Source: Faecalibacillus intestinalis
Lineage (GTDB): Bacteria > Bacillota_I > Bacilli_A > Erysipelotrichales > Coprobacillaceae
Reading direction: 5' to 3'
Length of the DNA: 59,939 nucleotides
Assembly: GCF_003024685.1 (NCBI RefSeq)
Contig: NZ_PYLQ01000016.1
Location: 1-59,939 of the forward strand
Position 1 is the stretch's first letter, and every line of letters begins with the position of its first letter. This document shows positions 39,099 through 47,483 of the stretch, one piece after another. The position numbers were made by a program, and so were the translations under genes. Below the pieces are notes generated by a model. That model did no database searches, was not told where the DNA came from, and saw nothing but the letters and a program-made list of their open reading frames with translations.

Positions 39099-39463
39099 TA
39101 TTGATTAAATTTTTTATCTAATTCTTCATAAAATGATGTAGCGTTTACTAAATAAATATTTTTTGTATGATTATTAAATTGTAATTCAATTCGATGTTTT
39201 GAATTAAGTGAATATGCTGTTAAATCCTTAAATTCAATCATTTGAGGCATAAAACCGATCCCCTTAAAGAAATATACTAATAAACCATCTTCAAAAACAG
39301 AAGCGTTAAAACGTATTAATAAAGTAGGAAGTACCCCTAACGCTAGTAATAAAACAACCACTAATTTCATTCGATCATAACGAAAATGAATTCCACTAAA
39401 CACACATAAAATAACCAAAATAATTGAAATAGCGACCATTCTTAAATCTTTATATTTAAACAT
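39077..39463 (-). CDS. Small membrane protein with PH-like soluble tail
   Basis: The 128-residue protein has two hydrophobic helices (about 9-27 and 32-50) followed by a beta-rich soluble region (FEDGLLVYFFKGIGFMPQ, IELQFNNHTKNIYLV) that resembles small bacterial PH-type domains. There is no catalytic motif. It stands alone next to the tRNA cluster. Function is unknown. Confidence 0.7.
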   Translation of the reverse strand: MFKYKDLRMVAISIILVILCVFSGIHFRYDRMKLVVVLLLALGVLPTLLIRFNASVFEDGLLVYFFKGIGFMPQMIEFKDLTAYSLNSKHRIELQFNNHTKNIYLVNATSFYEELDKKFNQYKNGQEI

Positions 39464-39491
39464 AACTTTTCTCCTTTAAAGATAAAAAAAA

Positions 39492-39567
<76 letters not shown>

Positions 39568-39573
39568 ATCATT

Positions 39574-39650
39574 TGGCGGTCTGGACGGGACTCGAACCCG
39601 CGACCTCCGCCGTGACAGGGCGGCATTCTAACCAGCTGAACTACCAGACC
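39574..39650 (-). tRNA. tRNA-Asp (GTC)
   Basis: Acceptor GGTCTGG/CCAGACC, anticodon loop CTGTCAC, GGTTCGAGTCC T-arm, encoded CCA. Confidence 0.97.
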
Positions 39651-39654
39651 ATTT

Positions 39655-39731
<77 letters not shown>

Positions 39732-39752
39732 ATATTAAGTTTTTTTAATAAA

Positions 39753-39847
39753 TGGCGGAGATTGAGGGATTCGAACCCCCGCAGGACGTTAATCCTCTGC
39801 TGGTTTTCAAGACCAGTCCCTTCAGCCAGACTTGGGTAAATCTCCGC
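39753..39847 (-). tRNA. tRNA-Ser (TGA)
   Basis: Class II tRNA of 95 nt with a long variable arm; anticodon loop CTTGAAA reads TGA; acceptor GCGGAGA/TCTCCGC; encoded CCA. Confidence 0.96.
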
Positions 39848-39855
39848 AATAGTAA

Positions 39856-39932
39856 TGGTGGACCCTGTAGGACTCGAACCTACGACCGATCGGTTATGAG
39901 CCGATAGCTCTAACCAACTGAGCTAAGGGTCC
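39856..39932 (-). tRNA. tRNA-Ile2 (CAT, lysidine type)
   Basis: The anticodon is CAT but the body (GGACCCT acceptor, GTTGGTTAGAGC D-arm, CGGCTCATAACCG anticodon arm) resembles the Firmicute Ile2 tRNA rather than Met, and a separate elongator Met follows at 39967. C34 would be changed to lysidine by TilS. The Ile2 assignment is by resemblance. Confidence 0.85.
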
Positions 39933-39966
39933 GCAGTATATGCCCTATAGGCACCTTAAATAAAAA

Positions 39967-40043
39967 TGGTAGCGGGAGGGGGATTCGAACCCTCGACCCT
40001 CCGGGTATGAACCGAATGCTCTAGCCAGCTGAGCTATCCCGCC
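39967..40043 (-). tRNA. tRNA-Met elongator (CAT)
   Basis: Acceptor GGCGGGA/TCCCGCT with A73, anticodon loop TTCATAC, full first acceptor pair (not an initiator), encoded CCA. Confidence 0.92.
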
Positions 40044-40066
40044 ATAATATTTTTTATTAAATTAAT

Positions 40067-40142
40067 TGGTGGAGCCAAGCGGGATCGAACCGCTGACCCC
40101 CTGCGTGCAAGGCAGGTGCTCTCCCAGCTGAGCTATGGCCCC
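40067..40142 (-). tRNA. tRNA-Ala (TGC)
   Basis: Acceptor GGGGCCA/TGGCTCC containing the G3-U70 identity pair, anticodon loop CTTGCAC, encoded CCA. Confidence 0.97.
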
Positions 40143-40154
40143 AATTTTTATAAA

Positions 40155-40231
40155 TGGTCGGGAAGACAGGATTTGAACCTGCGACCCCCTGGTCCCAAAC
40201 CAGGTGCACTACCAAGCTGTGCTACTTCCCG
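40155..40231 (-). tRNA. tRNA-Pro (TGG)
   Basis: Acceptor CGGGAAG/CTTCCCG, anticodon loop TTTGGGA, encoded CCA. Confidence 0.97.
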
Positions 40232-40237
40232 AAAAAA

Positions 40238-40314
40238 TGGCGCGCTAGGCAGGAATCGAACCCACAACCTCTTGATCCGTAGTCAAGCACTCTATCCAGT
40301 TGAGCTACTAGCGC
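40238..40314 (-). tRNA. tRNA-Arg (ACG)
   Basis: Acceptor GCGCTAG/CTAGCGC, anticodon loop CTACGGA (A34 to be deaminated to inosine), encoded CCA. Confidence 0.97.
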
Positions 40315-40321
40315 ATATCAA

Positions 40322-40410
40322 TGGTGCCCAGGGCCGGAGTCGAACCGGCACGGATTTTAAGGTCCGCAGGATTTTAAGTCCTGTGCGTCTACCAATTTCG
40401 CCACCTGGGC
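40322..40410 (-). tRNA. tRNA-Leu (TAA)
   Basis: Class II tRNA of 89 nt with a long variable arm; anticodon loop CTTAAAA; acceptor GCCCAGG/CCTGGGC; encoded CCA. Confidence 0.97.
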
Positions 40411-40419
40411 ATTCATTAA

Positions 40420-40494
40420 TGGAGGTTCCTACCGGACTCGAACCGATGATGACAGAGTTGCAGTCTGTTGCCTTACCAACTTGGCCAAGGAACC
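40420..40494 (-). tRNA. tRNA-Cys (GCA)
   Basis: Acceptor GGTTCCT/AGGAACC with U73, anticodon loop CTGCAAC, encoded CCA. First gene of the tRNA transcript. Confidence 0.96.
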
Positions 40495-40537
40495 ACTTCT
40501 TTATTTTGCTTCGCGTCTCTTATCACGCTGCCCCATT

Positions 40538-40566
40538 ATTATATGCTATAAAAAATTTTTTTGCAA
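40538..40566 (-). promoter_or_regulatory. Promoter of the 11-tRNA operon
   Basis: On the minus strand TTGCAA (40561-40566), a 17-bp A/T-rich spacer and a perfect TATAAT (40538-40543) lie 44 nt upstream of tRNA-Cys. A GC-rich stretch after the -10 resembles stable-RNA promoters. Confidence 0.8.
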
Positions 40567-40654
40567 TAGTTTTTTATAATTTTTTACAATCTATTTTTTA
40601 TGGATTTAAAATTTTATACGTATATTCATCGTTTTTTTGATTTTATTTTTTAAA

Positions 40655-40690
40655 TAAAAATTCTATGAGAAAACTCTCATAGAACTTTTA
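40655..40690 (-). terminator. Terminator of the pot operon
   Basis: TTCTATGAGA, a 4-nt loop and TCTCATAGAA, followed on the minus strand by five T, directly at the end of the permease/binding-protein gene. Confidence 0.85.
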
Positions 40691-42589
40691 TTATTCACTT
40701 TTAGCATTAGAGGCTGCGATTTTTACTTTAGCCCAATAATTAGCCATTATCTTTCTTGTTTCAGCATTATAGTTAAAGACTTCATCATATTTATTTGTTC
40801 TAATTGGATTATAAGCATTAATTCCTTTAAAGTCATTTTGCGCTAAATCGTTCATAACTTCCGTGTTTGGTGAAGTATACCCTACATAAGATGAATTACC
40901 ATAAGCTGCTTCATAACTTGAAACATAATTAATGAATTCATGTGCTAAATCTACATGTTTTGAACTTTGTGGAATAACCATAGCATCACACCATATATTT
41001 GTCCCTTTATTTGGCATGTAATAACCAATATTTTCATTTTCTGACATGACATATGTCGCATCCCCTGAATATATTAATCCTAAAGCTTTTCTAGCTTGAG
41101 CCATATTATCAATAATTTCATCCGTTACAATTTCTGGTGACATCGTATTAACACACTCTAAAAGCCAATTATAAGCTTCTGCAAGCTCTTTTTCATTATC
41201 AGTATTCATAGAATAGCCAAGTGCTTTTAAAGCCATCATAAATGAATCTCGTTCCGAATCGTATAAATAAATGTCTCCTTTATATTTTTGATTCAAGAAA
41301 ATATTAAAACCTTGTTCTTTTAAATCTTTTTCACTTACTTTTGTTTTATCATAAACGATTCCTACACTTCCCCAAAAATAAGGAACAGAATATTCATTAT
41401 TCGGATCATAAGATAAATTTTTAACAGAATCATTAATATCTTCCAAGCAAGTGATTTTATCTTGATCTAATGGTTGAATAAGCTTTTCTTGTTTTAATCT
41501 TTCAATCATATAATCACTTGGAATTAAAACATCATAAGCTTCACCATTAGCTACTTTAATATACATTTGTTCATTCGAATCGAATAAATCCATAACTACT
41601 TTGCATCCCGTTTGTTTTTCAAAATTAGAAAGCAAATTTTCACCCGTATACTCCCCGGCATTATAGACATGTAAAGTTTGTCCTGCATATTTTTTAGTCG
41701 AAGAAGTTGTTTTTTGAACAAAAACTAGTCCCATACATACGCATGCTGCAACAATTCCAGCAATAATTCTTGGTGCTTTATTTTTTTCTTTAAGTTCTGT
41801 CGTTTGAACTTTTCTTTTTTCTCTAATCACCGGAACAACATTGACAAGAATTAAAACAATCGTAATAAAAATTACAATTAAAGTTGAAATAGCATTAATA
41901 CTAGGATTTACACGTTTTGACATTGTATAAACCATAATACTCAAGTTTTTAATTCCTTTTCCTGTAACAAAATAAGAAATAATAAAATCATCAAAAGACA
42001 TTGTAAAAGCAATCAAAGCCCCTGAAACAATACCAGGCATGATTTGTGGTACGATAACTTTAATTAAAGCCATCCAAGGTGTACACCCTAAATCCATTGC
42101 AGCATCCGCTAAATTTGGATCTAGAGAGCGAATTTTAGGCATAACAGATAATATAACATAAGGAATGCAAAATGCGATATGTGCCAATAATAATGTTGTA
42201 AAACCTTTTTCAATATTAAAGGTAATAAAGAATAACATTAAGCCAATCGCTGTAACGATTTCTGGATTCATCAAAGGAAAATCGTTGATTTGCATAATCA
42301 AATCATGAACGACTTTTTTAGATTTTGATAAACCTATCGCACTAATCGTTCCTACCACAGTTGATATAACTGTTGCAATAACAGCTACTAAAATCGTTAT
42401 ATACAATGATTCCATCATTGATGCATCAGATAACATTTTTGTATACCATTGCATTGAAAATCCTGTAAAATGCGTTAATGACTTGCTTGAATTAAATGAA
42501 AACACAATCATAAAGCCAATTGGTAAATAGAAAAATAAAAGCATTAATCCCATTAATATCTTTAAAAATGAACGTTTTTCTTTTTTCAT
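40691..42589 (-). CDS. potC: Spermidine/putrescine ABC transporter: PotC permease fused to PotD binding protein
   Basis: The 632-residue protein joins two subunits. Residues 1-265 are a six-helix PotC-type permease with the EAA loop (ADAAMDLGCTPWMALIKVIVP). A membrane helix at about 275-295 follows and tethers, outside the cell, a PotD-type binding protein (310-632) with LHVYNAGEYTGENLL, SDYMIERL and YSVPYFWGSVGIVYD. Tethering the binding protein to the permease replaces a lipoprotein anchor. Such fusions occur in other Firmicutes. It overlaps potB by 4 nt and ends the operon potA-potB-potCD. Confidence 0.93.
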   Translation of the reverse strand: MKKEKRSFLKILMGLMLLFFYLPIGFMIVFSFNSSKSLTHFTGFSMQWYTKMLSDASMMESLYITILVAVIATVISTVVGTISAIGLSKSKKVVHDLIMQINDFPLMNPEIVTAIGLMLFFITFNIEKGFTTLLLAHIAFCIPYVILSVMPKIRSLDPNLADAAMDLGCTPWMALIKVIVPQIMPGIVSGALIAFTMSFDDFIISYFVTGKGIKNLSIMVYTMSKRVNPSINAISTLIVIFITIVLILVNVVPVIREKRKVQTTELKEKNKAPRIIAGIVAACVCMGLVFVQKTTSSTKKYAGQTLHVYNAGEYTGENLLSNFEKQTGCKVVMDLFDSNEQMYIKVANGEAYDVLIPSDYMIERLKQEKLIQPLDQDKITCLEDINDSVKNLSYDPNNEYSVPYFWGSVGIVYDKTKVSEKDLKEQGFNIFLNQKYKGDIYLYDSERDSFMMALKALGYSMNTDNEKELAEAYNWLLECVNTMSPEIVTDEIIDNMAQARKALGLIYSGDATYVMSENENIGYYMPNKGTNIWCDAMVIPQSSKHVDLAHEFINYVSSYEAAYGNSSYVGYTSPNTEVMNDLAQNDFKGINAYNPIRTNKYDEVFNYNAETRKIMANYWAKVKIAASNAKSE

Positions 42590-43431
42590 GCTTTTTTCTC
42601 CTTTCTATTACCTGAATTACGTTTTTCAACATATCTTACTAAATACATGATAGCCATCATTACAAAAGCCATAATAACAGAAATAGCAGATCCAAAATTC
42701 CATTCTCCTACAGTAATAAACTGATTTTCAATAACATTACCAATTAAGAAATATTGACCTCCACCCAATAATTTAGGAATGAAGAATGAACTTACTGCCG
42801 GTAAAAAGACAAGTGCTATTCCACTAATAACTCCTGGTATTGAAAGAGGAAAAGTAACTTTCCAAAAAGTTTGATAGCGATTTGCGCCTAAATCAGAACT
42901 TGCTTCCAATAACGATTTATCCATTTTAGATAAAGATGTATTGATTTGTAAAATCATAAAAGGAATAAAGTTATAAACCATTCCAAGTAAAACAGCACCT
43001 TCTGTATAAAGAAGTTGTGTTGATTTAAATCCTAATAAATTCAATAATGATTGTAAAATACCTCCATCAGATAAAATACCAATCCAAGCGTATGTTCTTA
43101 CAAGCATATTGATCCACATTGGAAGTGTAATTAATAATACAAGAATATTTCTTGTACGATCTTTACATTGAGAAATAAAATAAGCAATTGGATATCCTAA
43201 CAAAATACAAATAATTGTTGTTTTAAATGCAATTGAAAGAGATCTCCATAAAATAAGTAAGAAATCATGATCGGTAAAAAACTTAGCAAAATTTTGTAAA
43301 GTAAAACTAAAATTAACAACAGTATTTCCACTATCAGTTACTGCATAAAAAGCAATAAGTAATACTGGCAAAAGTAGAATAATAATACTCCAAATAATAT
43401 AAGGTAAAGCTAGTTGAGAAAATTTTTTCAT
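42586..43431 (-). CDS. potB: Spermidine/putrescine ABC transporter permease PotB
   Basis: A 281-residue inner-membrane permease with six hydrophobic helices and the EAA motif LLEASSDLGANRYQTFWKVTFP, which docks on PotA. It pairs with the PotC half. The start is contiguous with the potA stop and the end overlaps potC by 4 nt, so translation is coupled. Confidence 0.95.
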   Translation of the reverse strand: MKKFSQLALPYIIWSIIILLLPVLLIAFYAVTDSGNTVVNFSFTLQNFAKFFTDHDFLLILWRSLSIAFKTTIICILLGYPIAYFISQCKDRTRNILVLLITLPMWINMLVRTYAWIGILSDGGILQSLLNLLGFKSTQLLYTEGAVLLGMVYNFIPFMILQINTSLSKMDKSLLEASSDLGANRYQTFWKVTFPLSIPGVISGIALVFLPAVSSFFIPKLLGGGQYFLIGNVIENQFITVGEWNFGSAISVIMAFVMMAIMYLVRYVEKRNSGNRKEKKA

Positions 43432-45009
43432 CTAGAATCCCATCTTTTCCATAACATGAATATCTTCTACTTCAAAAGTCAATCCGACCTCTTGACCTTC
43501 TTCTACATAATCTGTTGTATGTACTTTTAGTTCTCTACCTTCTGTTGAAAATGTTACTTGATAAATTCCTTCTTTTATGTTTTCAGGATCAAAATCATAA
43601 TCTACATAAATATCCACTGCTTCATCTTCATTTGATAATTTCCATCCAATAGCATTAGCCCATGTTTTTAAATCTGTATCTAAAGCCACTGATTCTTTAA
43701 TTTCATCAACTGTTTTAAAGAAGTTAAAGGCACTTACTGCTTCATTTGCTTTTTCATTTTTTACATATTTTTGATCAACAACAATAATTTTTCTAGAAAC
43801 AGATAATCCTGATGATGTTTGGAAAGTAACAGTGTACTCACCTAATTCTTCTTTTAAATTATGTTCAATTTTACTAATTGAAATATAAGAATCATCACTT
43901 TCTTTCCATGCTTGTGCATCTGCTCTAGCAATCAAATCATTATCATCTAAAGAAGCAACTTCTTCAATATCTACATAAAAATCATTTGCTGAAATTCTCT
44001 CATCACTATATTCACTTTCTACATCATGATTTTTAATGACATTCATATTAACTTTAACAGTTGTCCCTGGAACAGTTTCTACCATTGCTTCATTCCAAAC
44101 GCCTTTAAATAAAACACTTAAAACTTCTCCTGTAATTTTTCCTTGTTCTAAAGGCACTATATCAATATCTTCTGGTCTTAAAACAACATCAACTTTTTCA
44201 TTTGGTTTAAAACCAAAATCAACACAATCAAAGATTTGATCATCAAATTTAACTTTATAATCTTCAATCATTACACCTGAAATAACATTACTTTCACCAA
44301 TGAAATTTGCAACATATTTATTAACAGGTTCATTGTATATTTCTTGAGGAGTCCCTACTTGTTGAATTTCTCCACCTTTCATAATAACAATCTTATCTGA
44401 CATTGTTAACGCTTCTTCTTGATCGTGTGTTACATAAATAAAAGTAATTCCTACTTCTTGTTGAATTCTTTTTAATTCATATTGCATTTCTTTTCTAAGT
44501 TTTAAATCTAAAGCACCTAATGGTTCATCTAATAATAAAACTTTTGGTTCATTTACTAAAGCTCTAGCAATGGCAATACGTTGTTGTTGCCCACCTGACA
44601 ATGTTGTTACATTTTTATTTTCAAAACCTTCTAAACCAATAAGTTTTAACATTCTCATGACTTTTTGATCAATAACATCTTTTGACATCTTTTTTATTTT
44701 TAAGCCAAAAGCAATGTTATCGTAAACATTCATATGTGGAAATAACGCATACTTTTGAAAGACTGTATTTAATTCTCTTTTATAGGGTGGTAATTCCTTT
44801 ATATCTTCATCATCAAAGATAACAACCCCTTCATCTGCTTCTAAAAAGCCACCTAAAATACGAAGTAACGTTGTTTTTCCACAGCCACTTGGTCCAAGCA
44901 GTGTAACAAATTCATTTTCATAAATATCTAAGTTAATTCCTTTTAAAACAATTGTTCCATCAAATTCTTTAACAATGTTTCTAAATTTAATGAGTACCTT
45001 TTCTTCCAT
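43432..45009 (-). CDS. potA: Spermidine/putrescine ABC transporter ATPase PotA with enlarged C-terminus
   Basis: The 525-residue protein is about 150 residues longer than common PotA. Residues 1-235 are the ATPase: Walker A GPSGCGKT (39-46), LSGGQQQ (138-144), Walker B LLLDEP (near 158). From about 280 it enters a TOBE domain ([27 protein letters not shown]), which is interrupted at about 322 and resumes near 500 ([14 protein letters not shown]). The inserted part seems to hold two related beta-rich repeats of about 75 residues, at 339-412 and 424-499, each with a DL...A.AWK-type core. GGGGAG precedes the ATG. The insert may sense a ligand or modulate the ATPase. Confidence 0.92.
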   Translation of the reverse strand: MEEKVLIKFRNIVKEFDGTIVLKGINLDIYENEFVTLLGPSGCGKTTLLRILGGFLEADEGVVIFDDEDIKELPPYKRELNTVFQKYALFPHMNVYDNIAFGLKIKKMSKDVIDQKVMRMLKLIGLEGFENKNVTTLSGGQQQRIAIARALVNEPKVLLLDEPLGALDLKLRKEMQYELKRIQQEVGITFIYVTHDQEEALTMSDKIVIMKGGEIQQVGTPQEIYNEPVNKYVANFIGESNVISGVMIEDYKVKFDDQIFDCVDFGFKPNEKVDVVLRPEDIDIVPLEQGKITGEVLSVLFKGVWNEAMVETVPGTTVKVNMNVIKNHDVESEYSDERISANDFYVDIEEVASLDDNDLIARADAQAWKESDDSYISISKIEHNLKEELGEYTVTFQTSSGLSVSRKIIVVDQKYVKNEKANEAVSAFNFFKTVDEIKESVALDTDLKTWANAIGWKLSNEDEAVDIYVDYDFDPENIKEGIYQVTFSTEGRELKVHTTDYVEEGQEVGLTFEVEDIHVMEKMGF

Positions 45010-45024
45010 CGTTTTTCTCCCCTT

Positions 45025-45558
45025 TTAAAATATTGGTGGTGTTGATACCCAAATCACTTTCGCTAGAGTATCATGTTTATTGACTATGTAATGTGGTAAA
45101 TTTCCTTTTAAATAAAATGTTTCTCCCTTTTTTACCTCATATTCTTCATCACCATTCATTAATGTAATTTTTCCATGAATAACATATCCAAATTCTTCAC
45201 CATCATGTGGATCAATTTCCATTGACTTCTTTCCTTTTTTAAGTTCAATTAAAATAGGTTCCATTTCATTTTTTTGAGCATTTGGAATAATATAAGAAAT
45301 TTTATAATCATCTTGTATATTTTCAAAAAAATCATCTTTACTAAAAACAATTTGTTCATCTTCATCTTCTGAAAAAAAATCTTTTAAATTTGTCCCTAAT
45401 GCTTCTAAAATATTTTCTAATGTGGCAACACTTGGTGACGTTAAATCTCTTTCTAACTGTGATAAAAAACCCTTTGTCAATTCACTACGATTAGCAAGTT
45501 CTTCTAACGTCAATTGATTTGATAAACGTATTCTTTTAATTTTTGCACCAATATCCAT
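45025..45558 (-). CDS. XRE-cupin regulator of the pot operon
   Basis: A 177-residue protein with an N-terminal XRE helix-turn-helix (LTLEELANRSELTKGFLSQLERD, about 16-38) and a C-terminal cupin (DPHDGEEFGYVIHGKITL; KGETFYLKGNLPHYI). This PuuR-like architecture commonly senses polyamines or amino acids. It starts the operon with potABCD, 15 nt before potA. Its promoter is flanked by two inverted 13-bp boxes that are good candidates for its own sites. Confidence 0.93.
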   Translation of the reverse strand: MDIGAKIKRIRLSNQLTLEELANRSELTKGFLSQLERDLTSPSVATLENILEALGTNLKDFFSEDEDEQIVFSKDDFFENIQDDYKISYIIPNAQKNEMEPILIELKKGKKSMEIDPHDGEEFGYVIHGKITLMNGDEEYEVKKGETFYLKGNLPHYIVNKHDTLAKVIWVSTPPIF

Positions 45559-45580
45559 AAAACCTCCTGTTTATTTAAAA

Positions 45581-45661
45581 AAACTTTTTGTTTTATTTAT
45601 TAAACAAGACTATTATACTAATAATTATGTTAAGTTCAATACCTTTTTAAACAAAAAGTTT
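45581..45661 (-). promoter_or_regulatory. pot operon promoter flanked by inverted 13-bp boxes
   Basis: AAACTTTTTGTTT (45581-45593) and its exact reverse complement AAACAAAAAGTTT (45649-45661) flank a minus-strand promoter TTGAAC (45634-45639), 16 bp, TATAAT (45612-45617). Box centres are 68 bp apart, a spacing suited to looping or paired binding by the XRE-cupin protein. Confidence 0.6.
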
Positions 45662-45680
45662 AATATTTTAAACACGATAC

Positions 45681-45708
45681 AAAAAAAGAAATAGCCTAAC
45701 GCTATTTC
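45681..45708 (-). terminator. tyrA terminator
   Basis: GAAATAGC, a 5-nt loop, GCTATTTC and seven T on the minus strand, overlapping the tyrA stop codon. Confidence 0.85.
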
Positions 45709-46535
45709 TCAAGATTTTTTCTTCTTTTAGAAGATTCAATAAACATTGCTTTCAAAGTATCTGCATCTTCTTCTTTAATAGCTTTTTTCAAAATATCCAA
45801 TTGATCTTCAAAACCTTGGATACTTTTCAAAAGATTATTTTTATTAGTAAAGAATAATTCAGTCCATAAATCCTCATTAATATTAGCAATACGTGTTAAA
45901 TCACGATAAGAATCTCCAATATATTTACCTGTATCATATTTTTGATTATCACTATCAATCAATGAAACAGCAATGACATGTGGCAATTGAGAGGTAAATG
46001 AAATAATCTCATCATGAGCCTGTGGTGACATGATTTTTACGGAATGAAATCCTAAATTAGAAACAAATTGTTCCATCATAGCAATGGCACTTTTACTATT
46101 TTCTTCATGTTGAATTAAAATATAATTAGCGCCTTGAAAAACTTCTTTACTTGCATAAAGATAGCCTTTATTTTCTCTTCCTGCCATAGGATGCCCTGAA
46201 ACAAATTCAACATCTTTACCTTTCAAAAGATCTATTGCTTCATTTAAAAAATGAGTTTTAACACCTACAGCATCCGTAATGATACTCCCCTTTTTAAATT
46301 CATGTTTTTTTATATAATCTAAAACTAATGATGGATATAAACAGATAATCGTCATATCCGATTTTTTGATAATTTCTCGGCCATCTACAAACCCTTCTTT
46401 TATACATCCATCTGCTTTCGCTCTTGCAAGTGTTTCTTCATCTACATCAACACCATAAACTTCGTGTCCTTGACCTTTTAAAGCTTTTACAAAGCTTCCC
46501 CCAACAACACCAAGACCAACAACTGTTATAATCAT
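45702..46535 (-). CDS. tyrA: Prephenate dehydrogenase
   Basis: Oxidative decarboxylation of prephenate to 4-hydroxyphenylpyruvate in tyrosine synthesis. The 277-residue monofunctional protein has the NAD motif VGLGVVGGSFVKAL, the DAVGVKTHF segment, SGHPMAGRENKG with the catalytic His, and TSQLPHVIAVSL. It lacks chorismate mutase and ACT domains. It is the last gene of an apparent operon after pncB and two membrane proteins; no other aromatic gene is in the window. Confidence 0.93.
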   Translation of the reverse strand: MIITVVGLGVVGGSFVKALKGQGHEVYGVDVDEETLARAKADGCIKEGFVDGREIIKKSDMTIICLYPSLVLDYIKKHEFKKGSIITDAVGVKTHFLNEAIDLLKGKDVEFVSGHPMAGRENKGYLYASKEVFQGANYILIQHEENSKSAIAMMEQFVSNLGFHSVKIMSPQAHDEIISFTSQLPHVIAVSLIDSDNQKYDTGKYIGDSYRDLTRIANINEDLWTELFFTNKNNLLKSIQGFEDQLDILKKAIKEEDADTLKAMFIESSKRRKNLEK

Positions 46536-46537
46536 AT

Positions 46538-47101
46538 TTAATCCCTATTTTTATCTATACGCGGACAATATTTTTTTAAACATTCTAAAACATGTTGACT
46601 TTTTTTTTGATTTGTCTTGTATAGATATTCATTTCCTTTCGCTCTAATTATTAAATGATACTTATTTTTATTTTCTATAATTTGAACTTTTTTGATACTT
46701 CTATATAATACTTTCTTCCCATTTATATTTAATTCATCTTTTTCAAAAATCAATACCGATTCATACGTTAAATAAGCAACAAGTGGTACAAGCCATGTCA
46801 CCATAATTAATGGTGATGTCATTGAAACAACTTGAACAACATGAAGATATATCAATAAACAAGAAGTCATTAAAACAACATATGATAATATATACAAATA
46901 AATTTCATATCCTGTATAAATAACTTCTTTTGCTTTAAAAAGCATTCTTCTTTTTCTAAAAGTAAGGATAATCAATGCATAACTTACAAGTAAGATCATA
47001 AAGGTAAACATTCCCATAAAAGCATCACTGTTTCCTAATGATACAATTCCTGTAAATAATGAAACAACCCCTAAAGCAGTTAAACAAACTAATTCAGCCA
47101 T
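46538..47101 (-). CDS. Membrane protein of unknown function, four helices
   Basis: The 187-residue protein has four hydrophobic segments (about 3-20, 27-48, 66-88, 96-115) and a charged C-terminal tail of about 70 residues with alternating beta-like strands (KVLYRSIKKVQIIENKNKYHLII), perhaps PH-like. The ATG lies inside the last codons of the preceding gene (13-nt overlap), so it is translated by coupling. Its conservation next to tyrA cannot be judged here. Confidence 0.65.
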   Translation of the reverse strand: MAELVCLTALGVVSLFTGIVSLGNSDAFMGMFTFMILLVSYALIILTFRKRRMLFKAKEVIYTGYEIYLYILSYVVLMTSCLLIYLHVVQVVSMTSPLIMVTWLVPLVAYLTYESVLIFEKDELNINGKKVLYRSIKKVQIIENKNKYHLIIRAKGNEYLYKTNQKKSQHVLECLKKYCPRIDKNRD

Positions 47102-47481
47102 GATGTAATTGCCATCGAAAGTGCAGAAGATGCACCTAATAGAATAAACATAAATAAGAATCTAGAAATAAATGGAACTGCTTTTATTTTTTCTTTATTA
47201 ATTAAAAATCCTGTAAAAACAATCACTAAACTTGTAATAATTCCATGCCCTAAAACAAACGCTAAAGTTGCATTTAAATATTGCATCATAAATGGAATAA
47301 TCAATAATGTTACAAGTAAAAAATCAACAAGAAAAACACATACTGTTTTAATATTTAATTGGACCCATTTAAATGTAAAATTCTTTTTAAAGACATCTTT
47401 GTTTGTTTCAACAATTTTCTCTTTTTGTGTAAATTCAAAACTTTTCTTTGTTCTTTCTACTTTTCTATCAAATCTTGCCAC
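47089..47481 (-). CDS. Membrane protein of unknown function, three helices
   Basis: The 130-residue protein has a charged N-terminal 35 residues (FDRKVERTKKSFEFTQKEK) and three hydrophobic segments (about 42-65, 70-92, 103-128). It follows pncB by 2 nt and overlaps the next membrane protein. No family recognised. Confidence 0.65.
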   Translation of the reverse strand: MARFDRKVERTKKSFEFTQKEKIVETNKDVFKKNFTFKWVQLNIKTVCVFLVDFLLVTLLIIPFMMQYLNATLAFVLGHGIITSLVIVFTGFLINKEKIKAVPFISRFLFMFILLGASSALSMAITSWLN

Positions 47482-47483
47482 TT

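Noticed and set aside
40116-40640. A 174-codon plus-strand ORF across the tRNA cluster
   Set aside because: It reads antisense through tRNA genes and contains the repetitive peptides well known from mis-annotated tRNA antisense ORFs. There is no ribosome site.
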